Below are positions 6,784 through 15,627 of a stretch of 64,000 nt of DNA, piece by piece; the first letter of the stretch is position 1; every line of letters starts with the position of its first letter. Source of the DNA: Pseudomonas capsici (GTDB lineage Bacteria > Pseudomonadota > Gammaproteobacteria > Pseudomonadales > Pseudomonadaceae); assembly GCF_017165765.1 (NCBI RefSeq), contig NZ_JAFGZD010000003.1, positions 349,516-413,515 on the forward strand, in the 5' to 3' direction. The translations under genes and the position numbers were made by a program. Below the pieces are notes generated by a model, which was not told where the DNA came from, did not search any database, and saw only the letters and a program-made list of their open reading frames with translations.

Positions 6784-8217
6784 CTAGAGTTTGCTGGCTC
6801 TGGCCTGTGTGATCTGTTTCGCAATGGAAGCCAGGGCGTTGTCACAGAAGTCGTTGAGAAAGACGACAAGTCCCGATGCGCTCAGATTGCTGGCGACGTT
6901 CGCGACCAGCCACGGATAGGTATGGAAGTCGAATCCCGGCTTGGTTGACATCAACGGAGAAGAGGCATCGCTCAGGGTCGCAATGGAGGGAGTGGCTGCC
7001 CCGTCCACGCCACTGGCTGTTCCTTGAAGTTGCAGCACGGTGTAGTCGTGGCTGGCCTGACCGCCCGCATTCATTTTGTTCAGGGCTGCCAGAATATTGT
7101 TGACGTCTGTTGTGGTGTAACTGTCGTTGTAGGAGTCGTACTTGGAGGCATCTTCAGGCGAGTCGGTCTGCGGTAGCAGGATCAGGCGTTTCGATTGCGA
7201 GAGCAGCGTTGCATAACTCGAGGCAAGATCACCTTTGTAGCCGGGCACGATCTTGCCCTGTGTCTGGGTGTTGGCCAGTGCAGTATTGAGCATCCCGTCG
7301 AGTACATCGGAGGCCGGTTTCATCGCACCTTGCGCGAAACCCTGGAAGTTCGGGCTGATGACGACAATTTCCGTCGGATGCTGAGCCAGCCAGTTCAGAA
7401 TGTCTTCCAGGAAGCTCTGATACGAATAACCTGGAATCAGGGTGTGCTGGTGATAGATGCCGCCCGTAATGTTCTGGTAGCAATATCCCGGACGGAAGTC
7501 GAAGTAGCGGGTCCCCAGGTTGAGTTGTGCGGTGATGTTGTCTTTCTGGGTAAAAGCCAGGTTGATGATTGCGCGCAAGGCAATGGGTTTGCTCAGAGAA
7601 GCGATGAAAGCGATGGAGCCGATGGGAGGAGGAAGCGAGCTCGCGATGGTGGACACGAACTTTGCGTCATCCAACAGCTTTGAGAGAAGTGTCGGGTCAA
7701 ACATGCCGGCGTCATGGGAACCCGGCAATGCAAAGGAGGAAAACGGCTTTTCCGTCAGTGCCGCTCCCATGCTGTTGGCGAGATCTCCCATCCAGCCTGA
7801 CATGTCGCCTGTGGCGTATACATAAGACTGGTCCTGGTTGGTAAGACCGCCGCTTCCGCTTCCGCTGTCGTAGAAACCATAGGAAACCGCCCAGCCCTGG
7901 CCGAACAGGGCAGGGGTCTGCAGCATGTTGCCCAAGGTGGTATCACTGAGGTTTCCGGTAAAGGGGGCAATATCTGCATACCTGTCCGCTATCGCTTTCT
8001 GGTTCTTTGAAAGTTGCCAGCTATAGCGTCCGGTGTGCGAGAAAGGACCGATATCGTTTTCCGAGATCTGAAGATTGCCATGTTGCATCGTGTTCGGCGT
8101 ATCGAGTCGATAGGAGGCCGTTTTATCACCCCAATCGGTGGGTTGTTGGAAAAGGGTAGTGAATTCGTTGGTTTCCAAGTAAGCATAATAATCGACGCCT
8201 TTGCCTGGCCAGCTCAT
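6784..8217 (-). CDS. Phosphatidylinositol-specific phospholipase C-like protein
   Basis: This 477-residue protein contains a PI-PLC X-type domain in its middle. FALPGSHDAGMFD gives the first catalytic His (168), NLGTRYFDFRPGY carries the Arg and Asp of the active site, and GIYHQHTLIPGYS gives the second His (about 256-258), followed by WLAQHPTEIVVISPNF. Family enzymes cleave phosphoinositides or GPI-type head groups. About 155 residues precede the domain and look like an added module with Gly/Ser-rich linkers. The N-terminus (MSWPGKGVDYYAYLETNE) is not a signal peptide. The ATG at 8217 has a GAGGGA ribosome site. It is followed after 74 bases by the phosphoesterase, so the two lipid- or phosphate-ester hydrolases probably act together. 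Confidence 0.82.
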   Translation of the reverse strand: MSWPGKGVDYYAYLETNEFTTLFQQPTDWGDKTASYRLDTPNTMQHGNLQISENDIGPFSHTGRYSWQLSKNQKAIADRYADIAPFTGNLSDTTLGNMLQTPALFGQGWAVSYGFYDSGSGSGGLTNQDQSYVYATGDMSGWMGDLANSMGAALTEKPFSSFALPGSHDAGMFDPTLLSKLLDDAKFVSTIASSLPPPIGSIAFIASLSKPIALRAIINLAFTQKDNITAQLNLGTRYFDFRPGYCYQNITGGIYHQHTLIPGYSYQSFLEDILNWLAQHPTEIVVISPNFQGFAQGAMKPASDVLDGMLNTALANTQTQGKIVPGYKGDLASSYATLLSQSKRLILLPQTDSPEDASKYDSYNDSYTTTDVNNILAALNKMNAGGQASHDYTVLQLQGTASGVDGAATPSIATLSDASSPLMSTKPGFDFHTYPWLVANVASNLSASGLVVFLNDFCDNALASIAKQITQARASKL

Positions 8218-8832
8218 GGTGTTTCCCTCGGGTTGATGAATTCAATAAAAGATGTATGACTCTATGTTCAATAAGTACATATGTACGGGCGCAACAAAGC
8301 AGCACTTGAATAGCATCAAGTCGGCAGCTTTCTATCGGTTTGATATCTGACGTGCAGGGCAATGCCTTATAACGCTGCAAGGCAGAGTCATCGTCAAATT
8401 ACAGGGTTGTTACAGTCGAGTGGGGATCTGCTGAAAGAGAAGTGCGCCATGCATGGCGGTCATCCTTGATTATAGTTTTGGTAATGGCCAAATAATGGCG
8501 CTGCTATTTAATAGCACTATTGAAATCCGCTAGCAAGCTCAAAAAATATTAAATATTTTTTGAGCTGCAGCAGAGCGTCCTTGTCTGCCAGTCAATGCGC
8601 GATGCCCTGTTTTCGGGCATTTATCAAAGGTCAGGTGGCGTTGTAAGAACAGCGGTCGTTTCATGGAGGAGTCGAGCGAGAACTGGCTGAATATACTAAT
8701 AATATTTGACGCCAATTTTTTGTAGAGGGGGATATCGTATTGATACTTGTCATTTTCAATACAATAAGTCGTCGCACTGTCTGAATCTGGCAAGCCTTCA
8801 GGGGGCTTTGGCTGCCCCCGCATGGGTTGAAC
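8218..8832. other. Intergenic region without supported gene
   Basis: About 615 bases with low GC lie between the PI-PLC-like gene and the efflux operon end. It must contain the promoter of the phospholipase unit and the 3' end of the efflux transcript. The only clear structure is the palindrome at 8536-8566. A 94-codon frame on the minus strand (8539-8823) has no recognisable features. Confidence 0.5.
8536..8566. repeat. Perfect 31-base AT-rich palindrome
   Basis: AGCTCAAAAAATATT, a central A, then AATATTTTTTGAGCT: 15-base arms match exactly. It could act as a bidirectional terminator or as a protein-binding or cruciform site. The stem has only four GC pairs, at its outer end, so it is not a typical intrinsic terminator. 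Confidence 0.75.
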
Positions 8833-10275
8833 TCAAGGCGTGTTTCGAGGGCTGTTCCTTTCCTGTTCCCAACCCCCGCCCAGTGCCAGAAACAGATCGA
8901 TCTGCCCCATGGCCACCTGGGTATTGGCCGCTGCCATCTGTGCGCGTACATCGGTGTAGGTGCGTGTCGCCTGCAGATCCGCCAGGAACGAGGCGCGGCC
9001 AGCCTTGTAGAAGCGGTGGGTCTGTTCGGCAGCTTCCTGTGCCGACTGTTCGGCCTCTTTCAGGGCATCGCGGCGATCCAGCAGAGCGGTGTATTTCGCC
9101 AGGCCGGTCTGGGTTTCGCGAATGGCATTGAGCACCACGCCATCGAAGCGCGCCAGTGCGGCCTGGGTCGAGGCTTCGGCCTGATGGATACGTGCCCGTG
9201 AGCCGTTGGACGGCACGGTCCAGTTCAGCAACGGGCCGAAGCCCCAGCGGTTGGCGGCCGGTTTGCCGAGGTTTTCGAGAATGCCGATGCTGCCCACGGT
9301 TGCGCCTATGCTGATGTCCGGGTACAGCTCGCCCGTGGCGACGCCGATCTGCGCGGTGGCCATGGCCAGGTGCCGCTCCGCCTGACGCACATCGGGACGG
9401 CGCTTGAGCAGGGCGGCGCCATCGCCCACCGGCATGACTTGCGCGATATGCGGCAGTTCGTTGCAGGTGCTGACGCCAGCTGGCAGTTGCTCCACGGGCC
9501 TGGCCAGCAGCATCGACAGGCGGAACAGCCCGGCCTGACGCAAGGCCTGATAGCGGGGCATTTCGGCACGCAGGGATTTGAACTGGGTCTGGGAGCGGGT
9601 GACCTGGGTTTCATCGCCACGTCCGGCATCGCGCAGGCGCTGGTTGAGGGTCACGCTCTGCTGTTGCAGATCCAGCGACTCCTGAGCGATGTGCAACTCT
9701 TCATTGGCGGCGCAGATCTGCGTATAGGCCCGCACCACATCGGCGACCAGGGTAATGCGTGCGGTATCGGCTGCGGCCTGGCTGGCATCGACATTGGCCT
9801 GGGCCGCTTCGATGCCGCGCTGCAAGGTGCCGAACAGGTCGAACTGATAGGAGGTGGTCAGCCCCACATCGCCGACATTGGCCACCGGCACCTTGTCGGC
9901 CAGCAGAAAGGCCTCGCCCGATTCCTGCAGGCGTTGGACTCCCAGGGTGGCGCTGTTGGTGAAACCGCCTGCGGCCTGGGCTTCAGCTGTCTGGTAGCGG
10001 GCGCGCTGGAGGTTGGCGGCGGCGATTCGCAGGTCGGTGTTGGAGGCCATGGCCTGTTGCACCAGTTCATCGAGTCGCGGGTCCTGATACAGACGCCACC
10101 AGTGTTCCGGCACTGGTGCCGAAACGGTATTGACTGAACGGCCCGCCAGTTCGCCTTGCAGGTCCGGACGATTGATGGCGCTGTCCTTGGGCAACTGATA
10201 ATCGGGGCCGACCATCTGGCAGGCCGACAGCAGCAAGCCCAGGCCCAGCGTGGCCATGTGTGTGGCGTGTTTCAT
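8833..10275 (-). CDS. Outer-membrane efflux lipoprotein (OMF, NodT/OprM type)
   Basis: The 480-residue protein starts with a lipoprotein signal (LGLGLLLSAC, Cys19) and then VGPDYQLP, the hallmark N-terminus of NodT/OprM outer-membrane factors. The body has the duplicated coiled-coil OEP pattern (LVQQAMASNTDLRIAAANLQ, PNTQ-like segments such as RPVEQLP and RRPDVRQAERHLAMATAQIG). It forms the outer-membrane channel of the tripartite pump encoded by the three genes upstream; it overlaps the HlyD gene by 4 bases (10272-10275). It is the last gene of the marR-led operon. Substrate is probably an aromatic acid or similar toxin, from the FUSC partner. Confidence 0.92.
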   Translation of the reverse strand: MKHATHMATLGLGLLLSACQMVGPDYQLPKDSAINRPDLQGELAGRSVNTVSAPVPEHWWRLYQDPRLDELVQQAMASNTDLRIAAANLQRARYQTAEAQAAGGFTNSATLGVQRLQESGEAFLLADKVPVANVGDVGLTTSYQFDLFGTLQRGIEAAQANVDASQAAADTARITLVADVVRAYTQICAANEELHIAQESLDLQQQSVTLNQRLRDAGRGDETQVTRSQTQFKSLRAEMPRYQALRQAGLFRLSMLLARPVEQLPAGVSTCNELPHIAQVMPVGDGAALLKRRPDVRQAERHLAMATAQIGVATGELYPDISIGATVGSIGILENLGKPAANRWGFGPLLNWTVPSNGSRARIHQAEASTQAALARFDGVVLNAIRETQTGLAKYTALLDRRDALKEAEQSAQEAAEQTHRFYKAGRASFLADLQATRTYTDVRAQMAAANTQVAMGQIDLFLALGGGWEQERNSPRNTP

Positions 10276-11156
10276 TGTGCCGCTCCCTGACGGTCGTCGA
10301 TGATCGAGACCGTCGCCGTGCGCCCGGCGATCATGCGGAAGTCCGCAGGCACTTCGTCAAAGGCGATCCGCACCGGGATGCGCTGCGCCAGACGCACCCA
10401 ACTGAACGCCGGGTTGACGTTGGGCAGCAGGTTCGAGCCGCTGGTGCGGTCGCGGTCTTCGATACCGGCGACGATGCTCACCACATGGCCGGTCAGGCGG
10501 GCGTTGTCGCCGATCACGCGGATGTCCACGCTCTGGCCGATATGGATGCCATCGAGCTTGGTTTCCTCGAAGTAGCCGTCGATATGGAAGGAGGCTGTGT
10601 CGACCACCGACAGCACGGCATGGCCTGCGCTCACGAACTCGTGGGGACGCGGCGCACGGTCGTTGAGGTAGCCGTCCACGGGGCTGCGGATCACCGAGCG
10701 ATCCAGGTTCAGTTGCGCAGCGTCAACCGCCACTTTGGCTTCATTGAGTGCCGACAGGGCACGGGCTTCACGGGACTGGCTCTCTTCCAGTTGCTCGCGG
10801 GCCACCAGATTGCCCAGGCCCTTGTTGCGCCTGTTCTCGCGACGCGCCTGTTCCCAGGTTTCCTGGCGTTCGGCAACCGTTGCCTGGGCCTGACGCAGGG
10901 CCAGCCGGAAGCGGTCCTGATCGATGGTGAACAACACCTGGCCCTTGCTGACCTGCTGGTTGTCGCTGACTTCGACTGTCTGGATCAGGCCGGAGACGTC
11001 CGGAGCGATCTGCACGATGTCGGCGCGGATATGGCCGTCCCGGGTCCAGGGCGCATACATGTAATACATCACCATGCGCCATACGACGACGCTGGCCAGC
11101 AGTACAACGAGCAGGGTCAGGACCACACGGCCCAATGTCAGTAATGGTTTTTTCAT
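10272..11156 (-). CDS. HlyD/EmrA-type periplasmic adaptor of FUSC pump
   Basis: The 294-residue adaptor begins MKKPLLTLGRVVLTLLVVLL, a single membrane anchor, followed by YAPWTRDGHIRADIVQIAPDV, the barrel-sandwich start typical of AaeA-like adaptors. QVSKGQVLFTIDQDRFRLAL and SPVDGYLNDRAPR mark the lipoyl halves around a helical hairpin. A longer reading frame begins at 11237 but its extra 27 residues lack family character and would overlap the DUF1656 gene deeply; ATG 11156 overlaps that stop by 4 bases as expected in this operon. Joins the inner-membrane FUSC protein to the outer-membrane factor. Confidence 0.9.
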   Translation of the reverse strand: MKKPLLTLGRVVLTLLVVLLASVVVWRMVMYYMYAPWTRDGHIRADIVQIAPDVSGLIQTVEVSDNQQVSKGQVLFTIDQDRFRLALRQAQATVAERQETWEQARRENRRNKGLGNLVAREQLEESQSREARALSALNEAKVAVDAAQLNLDRSVIRSPVDGYLNDRAPRPHEFVSAGHAVLSVVDTASFHIDGYFEETKLDGIHIGQSVDIRVIGDNARLTGHVVSIVAGIEDRDRTSGSNLLPNVNPAFSWVRLAQRIPVRIAFDEVPADFRMIAGRTATVSIIDDRQGAAQ

Positions 11157-11362
11157 GTCATCAGGTATCGACTGAGAGTATCCACGCCGCCGAGCAACAA
11201 AGCGTATAGACCTACATTGAACAAAGCCCGGTGCCATACCAGGCGGTAGAAGTGGGCGCGCGACAGCAGTGCATGCACGCCCAGAAACAACAGATAGGCG
11301 ATGCCCATGATCGCCAGAAAGGTGGGCACGAAGATGCCGCTGATATCCAGATCACCAATCAT
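11153..11362 (-). CDS. DUF1656 (AaeX-like) small membrane protein
   Basis: A 69-residue protein starting MIGDLDISGIFVPTFLAIMG with two predicted membrane helices and HRALFNVGLYALLLGGVD near the end, characteristic of DUF1656/AaeX proteins that are always coded between FUSC and HlyD genes in aromatic-acid efflux operons. Its start overlaps the FUSC stop (ATGA at 11359-11362) and its stop overlaps the HlyD start, so all are translationally coupled. Function in the pump is not established in general. Confidence 0.88.
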   Translation of the reverse strand: MIGDLDISGIFVPTFLAIMGIAYLLFLGVHALLSRAHFYRLVWHRALFNVGLYALLLGGVDTLSRYLMT

Positions 11363-13446
11363 AAAGGCGCTCCATCGATGCCATAGGGCGGTTGTTCGGT
11401 GCTTTCCCCGGCAACGCTGACGATCTCGACCCCCGGCAGCAGCGCCAGGCGCAGGCCGCTCAGGGCATGCAGCAGGTGAATGCGCGCCGGGTCTTGGCCC
11501 ATCCATTGAGCGGTGAGCGAGCGGCGCGCCCGGTCCATGGTCATCAGCAGCCCCTTGGGCGCAGGCAGGCGCTCATCGGCCTTGATGCAGGCCTTGAAAT
11601 AGCTGCCGACTTCATCCACCACCTGATTGAGCAAGCCCTGGGCAACGACTGTGGCTCGTGGCGTATAGGCCCGCAGATCGAGGATATTGAGGGCGACCCG
11701 CAGTTCGCGCAGGGCAATGCCCGAATCCTGCGCGGTGATGGTCAGACGCGGCAGTTGCTGCATCAGACGGTCGAGCATCTGCACGCCCATGTGCCGGTGT
11801 TCGGCCAGGGTGGCGGGTTTGCTCAGGCTTACGATGTCACGCCAACTGAACCGGATCAGACGCTTGAGCGCCAGTTCGACGCCGAACGGGCGGAACACCA
11901 GGGTCCAGATAAAGGCGAACAACAACCCGGCAGGACCTGCCAGATTGGCGTTGAGGAAGTTCAGAAAGTCGGCGTCATAAGCGCTCTGAATGCTGATGAA
12001 GGACGAGGTGTTGACGATGGTCAGCAGAGTGCCGAGGAAGAAGCGCGGCTGCACGGTGAGGGTGCCGACGCAGATAAAGGGTACGGCAAAGGCCAGTACC
12101 AGCATCGGGAAATCATGCAGGTTGGGCAGCACCACGAACAGGTACAGGCTGGCGAACACCACTGATAGCAAGGTCCAGAAAAAGAACCGGTAGATCTGCG
12201 GCGCCGGGTCGTCCATGGCGGCAAAGAAGCTGCAGGACACCGCTGCCAGGGCCACGGCACTGGCACCGTCTTTCCAGCCCAGCAGAATCCACAGCATCGA
12301 AGCGACGATAATTGCCAGCACCGTCGAGGTCACCGAATACAGCATCAGGCCGCGATCCAGAAAGGGCGTGAGCCGGCCCAGCCGCCAGTGCCGGTAGACG
12401 GCGCGCCAGGGCGTTTGATCGTCGGTGTCGATGGCGTATTGCAAGGTGCGGCAGTCCAGCCACAGGTCGATCCATTCGCCCAGCCGGTACAGCGCATTGG
12501 AGAGCAGCAGTTGTTCCCGTTCATCCAGTTGCTCGGAGGCGGGTTGCAGGCGCTCCAGTTCGCGATGCAAGAATTGCCATTGTTCCAGTTGCGGGCCGTG
12601 GGCGGTGTTGTGCAGCCAGTTGCGGGTTTCCACCAGCAGCGGCGAGAGGCTGGCCAGCAGTTCCGGGGTGCGGCGTTCAAGTGCCCAGAGCGCGTCGTCC
12701 AGGGCATCGATCACCGGCAGCAGATGAATCATGCGGCCGCGCAGTTCCATGGCGTTGCGCACGGTCTGCTTGCGGGTGCCTTCATGGCTCAACTGGCTGA
12801 TGATCAGTTCCAGCGAGTTGAAGCTGCCGACCATGGAGTTGCGCAGCGCGCCGACTTCTTCGGCCCGGGCACTGCGCCCCAGGAACCGGTCGCTGTAGGC
12901 GCTGGCGTCGCGAAACCATTGTTCAGTGGTGCTCTGGAACACCGGCTTCAGGCGACGCGGCCAGAACATGGCGCCGACCACGGCAGCACAGATGATGCCC
13001 AGGAAAATCTCTTCGGTACGCGAGACGGCAATCTCGAAAACCGCTTGCGGGTTGTCCACCACCGGCAGGGAAATCAGCGGCATGGTGTAGCCGGCCAGCA
13101 TCAATGCGTAGCTGTTGGCGGTGCGCAGGTGCAGGGAAAGAAACAGCAACGTGCCGGTCCACAGGCCGATCACGATCGCCAGCAGCAAAGGTGTCTGCAC
13201 AAAGACCGGCACCAGCAATACCGAGGCGGCAGCACCGGCCAGTGTTCCCAGTGCGCGATACAGGGCTTTGGAACTGGTAGGGCCAACGAACGGGCTGGAA
13301 ACGATATAGACCGTCGCCATGGCCCAGTAAGGCCGCGGCATTTCCATGATCAGCGCGATATACAGCGCCAGCATGGCAGCGGCGAAGGTGCGCACGCCAT
13401 AGAACCAGTCGCGCGCTGGCGGAAAACCGGCGAAGAAACCGTTCAC
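11359..13446 (-). CDS. FUSC-family inner-membrane efflux protein (AaeB/fusaric acid type)
   Basis: The 695-residue protein shows two membrane blocks, each with several helices, separated by a long soluble region (residues about 170-350), the standard FUSC layout. The first block includes ALYIALIMEMPRPYWAMATVY and VSSPFVGPTSSKALYRALGT, conserved in this family, and the second includes MLWILLGWKDGASAVALAAVS. It is the inner-membrane component expected to move aromatic acids or fusaric-acid-like compounds outward. It overlaps marR by 4 bases at its 5' end and DUF1656 by 4 bases at its 3' end. Confidence 0.92.
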   Translation of the reverse strand: MNGFFAGFPPARDWFYGVRTFAAAMLALYIALIMEMPRPYWAMATVYIVSSPFVGPTSSKALYRALGTLAGAAASVLLVPVFVQTPLLLAIVIGLWTGTLLFLSLHLRTANSYALMLAGYTMPLISLPVVDNPQAVFEIAVSRTEEIFLGIICAAVVGAMFWPRRLKPVFQSTTEQWFRDASAYSDRFLGRSARAEEVGALRNSMVGSFNSLELIISQLSHEGTRKQTVRNAMELRGRMIHLLPVIDALDDALWALERRTPELLASLSPLLVETRNWLHNTAHGPQLEQWQFLHRELERLQPASEQLDEREQLLLSNALYRLGEWIDLWLDCRTLQYAIDTDDQTPWRAVYRHWRLGRLTPFLDRGLMLYSVTSTVLAIIVASMLWILLGWKDGASAVALAAVSCSFFAAMDDPAPQIYRFFFWTLLSVVFASLYLFVVLPNLHDFPMLVLAFAVPFICVGTLTVQPRFFLGTLLTIVNTSSFISIQSAYDADFLNFLNANLAGPAGLLFAFIWTLVFRPFGVELALKRLIRFSWRDIVSLSKPATLAEHRHMGVQMLDRLMQQLPRLTITAQDSGIALRELRVALNILDLRAYTPRATVVAQGLLNQVVDEVGSYFKACIKADERLPAPKGLLMTMDRARRSLTAQWMGQDPARIHLLHALSGLRLALLPGVEIVSVAGESTEQPPYGIDGAPL

Positions 13447-13895
13447 GACTGACCTGCATTGTCGGGGTGAGCCGCATCGGCGAAAGCCTTGCAGACGCGC
13501 AAGGTGGCTTCAAGGTCGGCAGTGTCGATGCCCTTGAACACCTCGGCGCGCAGGCGCGTCAGTTCCAGTTCGATCGCCCCGGCCAGCCTGCGACCGTCTT
13601 CGGTCAGGCTCAGGGCCTTGGCGCGTCGGTCGCTGGGGTCTTCGGTACGGCAGACGATGCCGGATGCGCAAAGCTGATCCAGCAGACGCACCAGGGTCGG
13701 GCTTTCCATACCGGCGGCCTGGGCCACTTTCACCTGATGCACGCCGTCGCCCAAACGCGCAATGGCCAGCAGCGGGCCGGCGCAGGCTTCGGAGATGCCA
13801 TAAGTGGACAGCGTGGCATGGCAGATGCGCCGCCATTGGCGAGAGGCGGCGACCACGCCGCTGCTGATGGCTCTGTGGAGTGAATCGAGTGACAT
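13443..13895 (-). CDS. MarR-family repressor of the efflux operon
   Basis: The 150-residue protein has the MarR winged-helix pattern: YGISEACAGPLLAIARLG, KVAQAAGMESPTLVRLLDQL (recognition helix) and EDPSDRRAKALSLTEDGRRL (wing). It is the first gene of the operon and stops 4 bases inside the FUSC gene. MarR repressors of such pumps normally release DNA on binding the phenolic or aromatic substrate. A palindrome upstream (13910-13959) fits autoregulation of the whole unit. Confidence 0.92.
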   Translation of the reverse strand: MSLDSLHRAISSGVVAASRQWRRICHATLSTYGISEACAGPLLAIARLGDGVHQVKVAQAAGMESPTLVRLLDQLCASGIVCRTEDPSDRRAKALSLTEDGRRLAGAIELELTRLRAEVFKGIDTADLEATLRVCKAFADAAHPDNAGQS

Positions 13896-13909
13896 GGAAA
13901 ACCGGATAT

Positions 13910-13959
13910 TTAGTTAGGGACGATATTGTTAGTGAGGATATTAATAGCTTGCTAACTAA
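13910..13959. promoter_or_regulatory. Likely MarR operator
   Basis: TTAGTTAG at 13910-13917 and its exact reverse complement CTAACTAA at 13952-13959 lie 15-64 bases before the marR start in an AT-rich promoter region, with extra GATATT and AATATC flanks. Position and symmetry fit a regulator site. Confidence 0.55.
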
Positions 13960-14022
13960 TAATATCCTGTAACAAAGTCTTTCCGTCAACCGTAAATTTC
14001 CGGAAGGTGGTGGCGCTGTACC

Positions 14023-15420
14023 TCAATGGCCGGTCTGGACCTGATGGATCGGCAGCACGACCCTGAAGGTGGTACCGATCCCCAACTGGCTGGTAACGCC
14101 GATGCTGCCGCCATGTTTCTTGACGATGCCGTAGGAAAGCGACAGACCCAGCCCCGTGCCTTTGCCCACAGGCTTGGTGGTGAAGAACGGGTCGAAGATG
14201 CGCTGCATGACCTGCGGCTCCATGCCCGAGCCATTGTCGGCCACCTCCAGCCAGACATTTTCGCCTTCCTGACCACTGCGGATGACGATCTGCCCGCGCT
14301 CGTCGCCGATGGCCTGGGCCGCATTGACCAACAGGTTCATGACCACCTGGTTGATCTGCGAGGGCAGGCACTCGATCTGCGGCAGGTCGCCGTACTCCTT
14401 GAGCACATCGGCCTTGTACTTGATTTCGTTGGCAGCGATGTTGAGCGTCGAGTCGATGCCCAGATGCAGATCGGCCCACTGCCATTGTTCGTTGCTGTCG
14501 ACCCGGGAGAAGGCCTTGAGGTCTTTGACGATTTTCCCGGCGCGGTCGATGCCTTCCTTGGACTCACTGATCAACACCGGGATATCGTCGATCAGGTAGT
14601 CCAGCTCTATGCGCTCGCGCAGTTCGGCCAGCCGCTCCCGTTCCGGGCCTTGCCCAAGGCCCTGCTCGACCTCCCGGTAAGCCAGCAGCATTTCCCTGAC
14701 CTGGACGAAATAGTTTTCCAGGGTGCCGAGGTTGGAAGAGATGAAGCCGATGGGGTTATTGATTTCATGGGCCACGCCGGCCGCCAGTTGCCCCAGCGAA
14801 GCCAGTTTTTCCGACTGCACCAGCTGGCTTTCCAGATGTTTGCGCTCGTCGATCTGATGTTGCAGTTCTTCACTGGTGCGGGTCAGTTCTTCGGTGCGCT
14901 GTTCCACCAGTTGTTCGAGCCGGTCCATCTGCACCGACGCCAGCTCGGTCATTTCCCATTTGGTGGTGAGCACATTGGCCAGTTGCTGGACTTCAATGTC
15001 GTTGAAGGGCTTTTTGCGGGTCAACAGCCGCTCATGGCCTTGCAGGCGATCAATCAGGGTTTCCCACGAATAGTCGGCTTGTGCGGTACAGATCACCACC
15101 TGCAGGCGCGGGTCGATCTGCCAGAGTTTTTCGATGACTCGCGCATCTTCCGCCAGATGCATGTCGACAAAGGCCAGCGCATAGGGCTCGTCGTCATCCA
15201 GCGCCTGTTGCGCCCTGAGCAGGCCGTCTTGCGCGTCGTATACGCAGTCGAGCAGGTAGTGGTGAGTGATGATCGGCATGTCGTTGCCGAACAGGGCCGC
15301 CTCGATCAGGTAAAGATCCGTCTGGCCGCTGCTGTCCGGGACCAGAGCCTTGCGAAAATCTTCGTGAGTGGCGGGGGTGCTGTCTATCAGGAGAATGCGT
15401 CGGTTGGACAGGATTTTCAT
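14023..15420 (-). CDS. Hybrid-type sensor histidine kinase with N-terminal receiver
   Basis: The 465-residue protein begins with a receiver-like domain (RRILLIDSTPATHEDFRKAL, AFVDMHLAED as phosphoacceptor region, and LLTRKKPFND with the conserved Lys), then a coiled coil (DRLEQLVEQRTEELTRTSEE), an HisKA box (AAGVAHEINNPIGFISSNLG), N box (NLLVNAAQAI) and G boxes (DNGSGM and GKGTGLGLSLSYGIV). No membrane segment is seen, so it is cytoplasmic. A longer frame from 15492 is possible but ATG 15420 gives the normal receiver start. It is divergent from the HD-GYP-like response regulator, its probable partner. Confidence 0.9.
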   Translation of the reverse strand: MKILSNRRILLIDSTPATHEDFRKALVPDSSGQTDLYLIEAALFGNDMPIITHHYLLDCVYDAQDGLLRAQQALDDDEPYALAFVDMHLAEDARVIEKLWQIDPRLQVVICTAQADYSWETLIDRLQGHERLLTRKKPFNDIEVQQLANVLTTKWEMTELASVQMDRLEQLVEQRTEELTRTSEELQHQIDERKHLESQLVQSEKLASLGQLAAGVAHEINNPIGFISSNLGTLENYFVQVREMLLAYREVEQGLGQGPERERLAELRERIELDYLIDDIPVLISESKEGIDRAGKIVKDLKAFSRVDSNEQWQWADLHLGIDSTLNIAANEIKYKADVLKEYGDLPQIECLPSQINQVVMNLLVNAAQAIGDERGQIVIRSGQEGENVWLEVADNGSGMEPQVMQRIFDPFFTTKPVGKGTGLGLSLSYGIVKKHGGSIGVTSQLGIGTTFRVVLPIHQVQTGH

Positions 15421-15627
15421 GGCACACCTGCGGCAACGGTCGAGTGGATGACAGGAAGCGTCCCTGACTGACTTGAGCATAGCGCCATGCATGAGCTTTC
15501 ATCGGAAATAATTGCAAAGTGCCACTATTTTTCAATATCCCGCTATGCTCAAGACAGGATCGAAGCGCATGATGATCTGGCACTTGAAAAGAAAAATGTG
15601 CCACTACCGCCGAGCGAGGTACTCGCG

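Noticed and set aside
8539..8823. 94-codon frame on the minus strand between the PI-PLC and efflux genes
   Set aside because: No ribosome site, signal or family pattern; its end runs through the perfect palindrome at 8536-8566.
12388..13452. 354-codon frame on the plus strand
   Set aside because: It is the mirror of the FUSC gene; high-GC codon bias opens this frame, and the product is Gln/Gly/His-rich without family motifs.
14026..15471. 481-codon frame on the plus strand opposite the histidine kinase
   Set aside because: The minus strand has complete kinase motifs; the plus frame has none.
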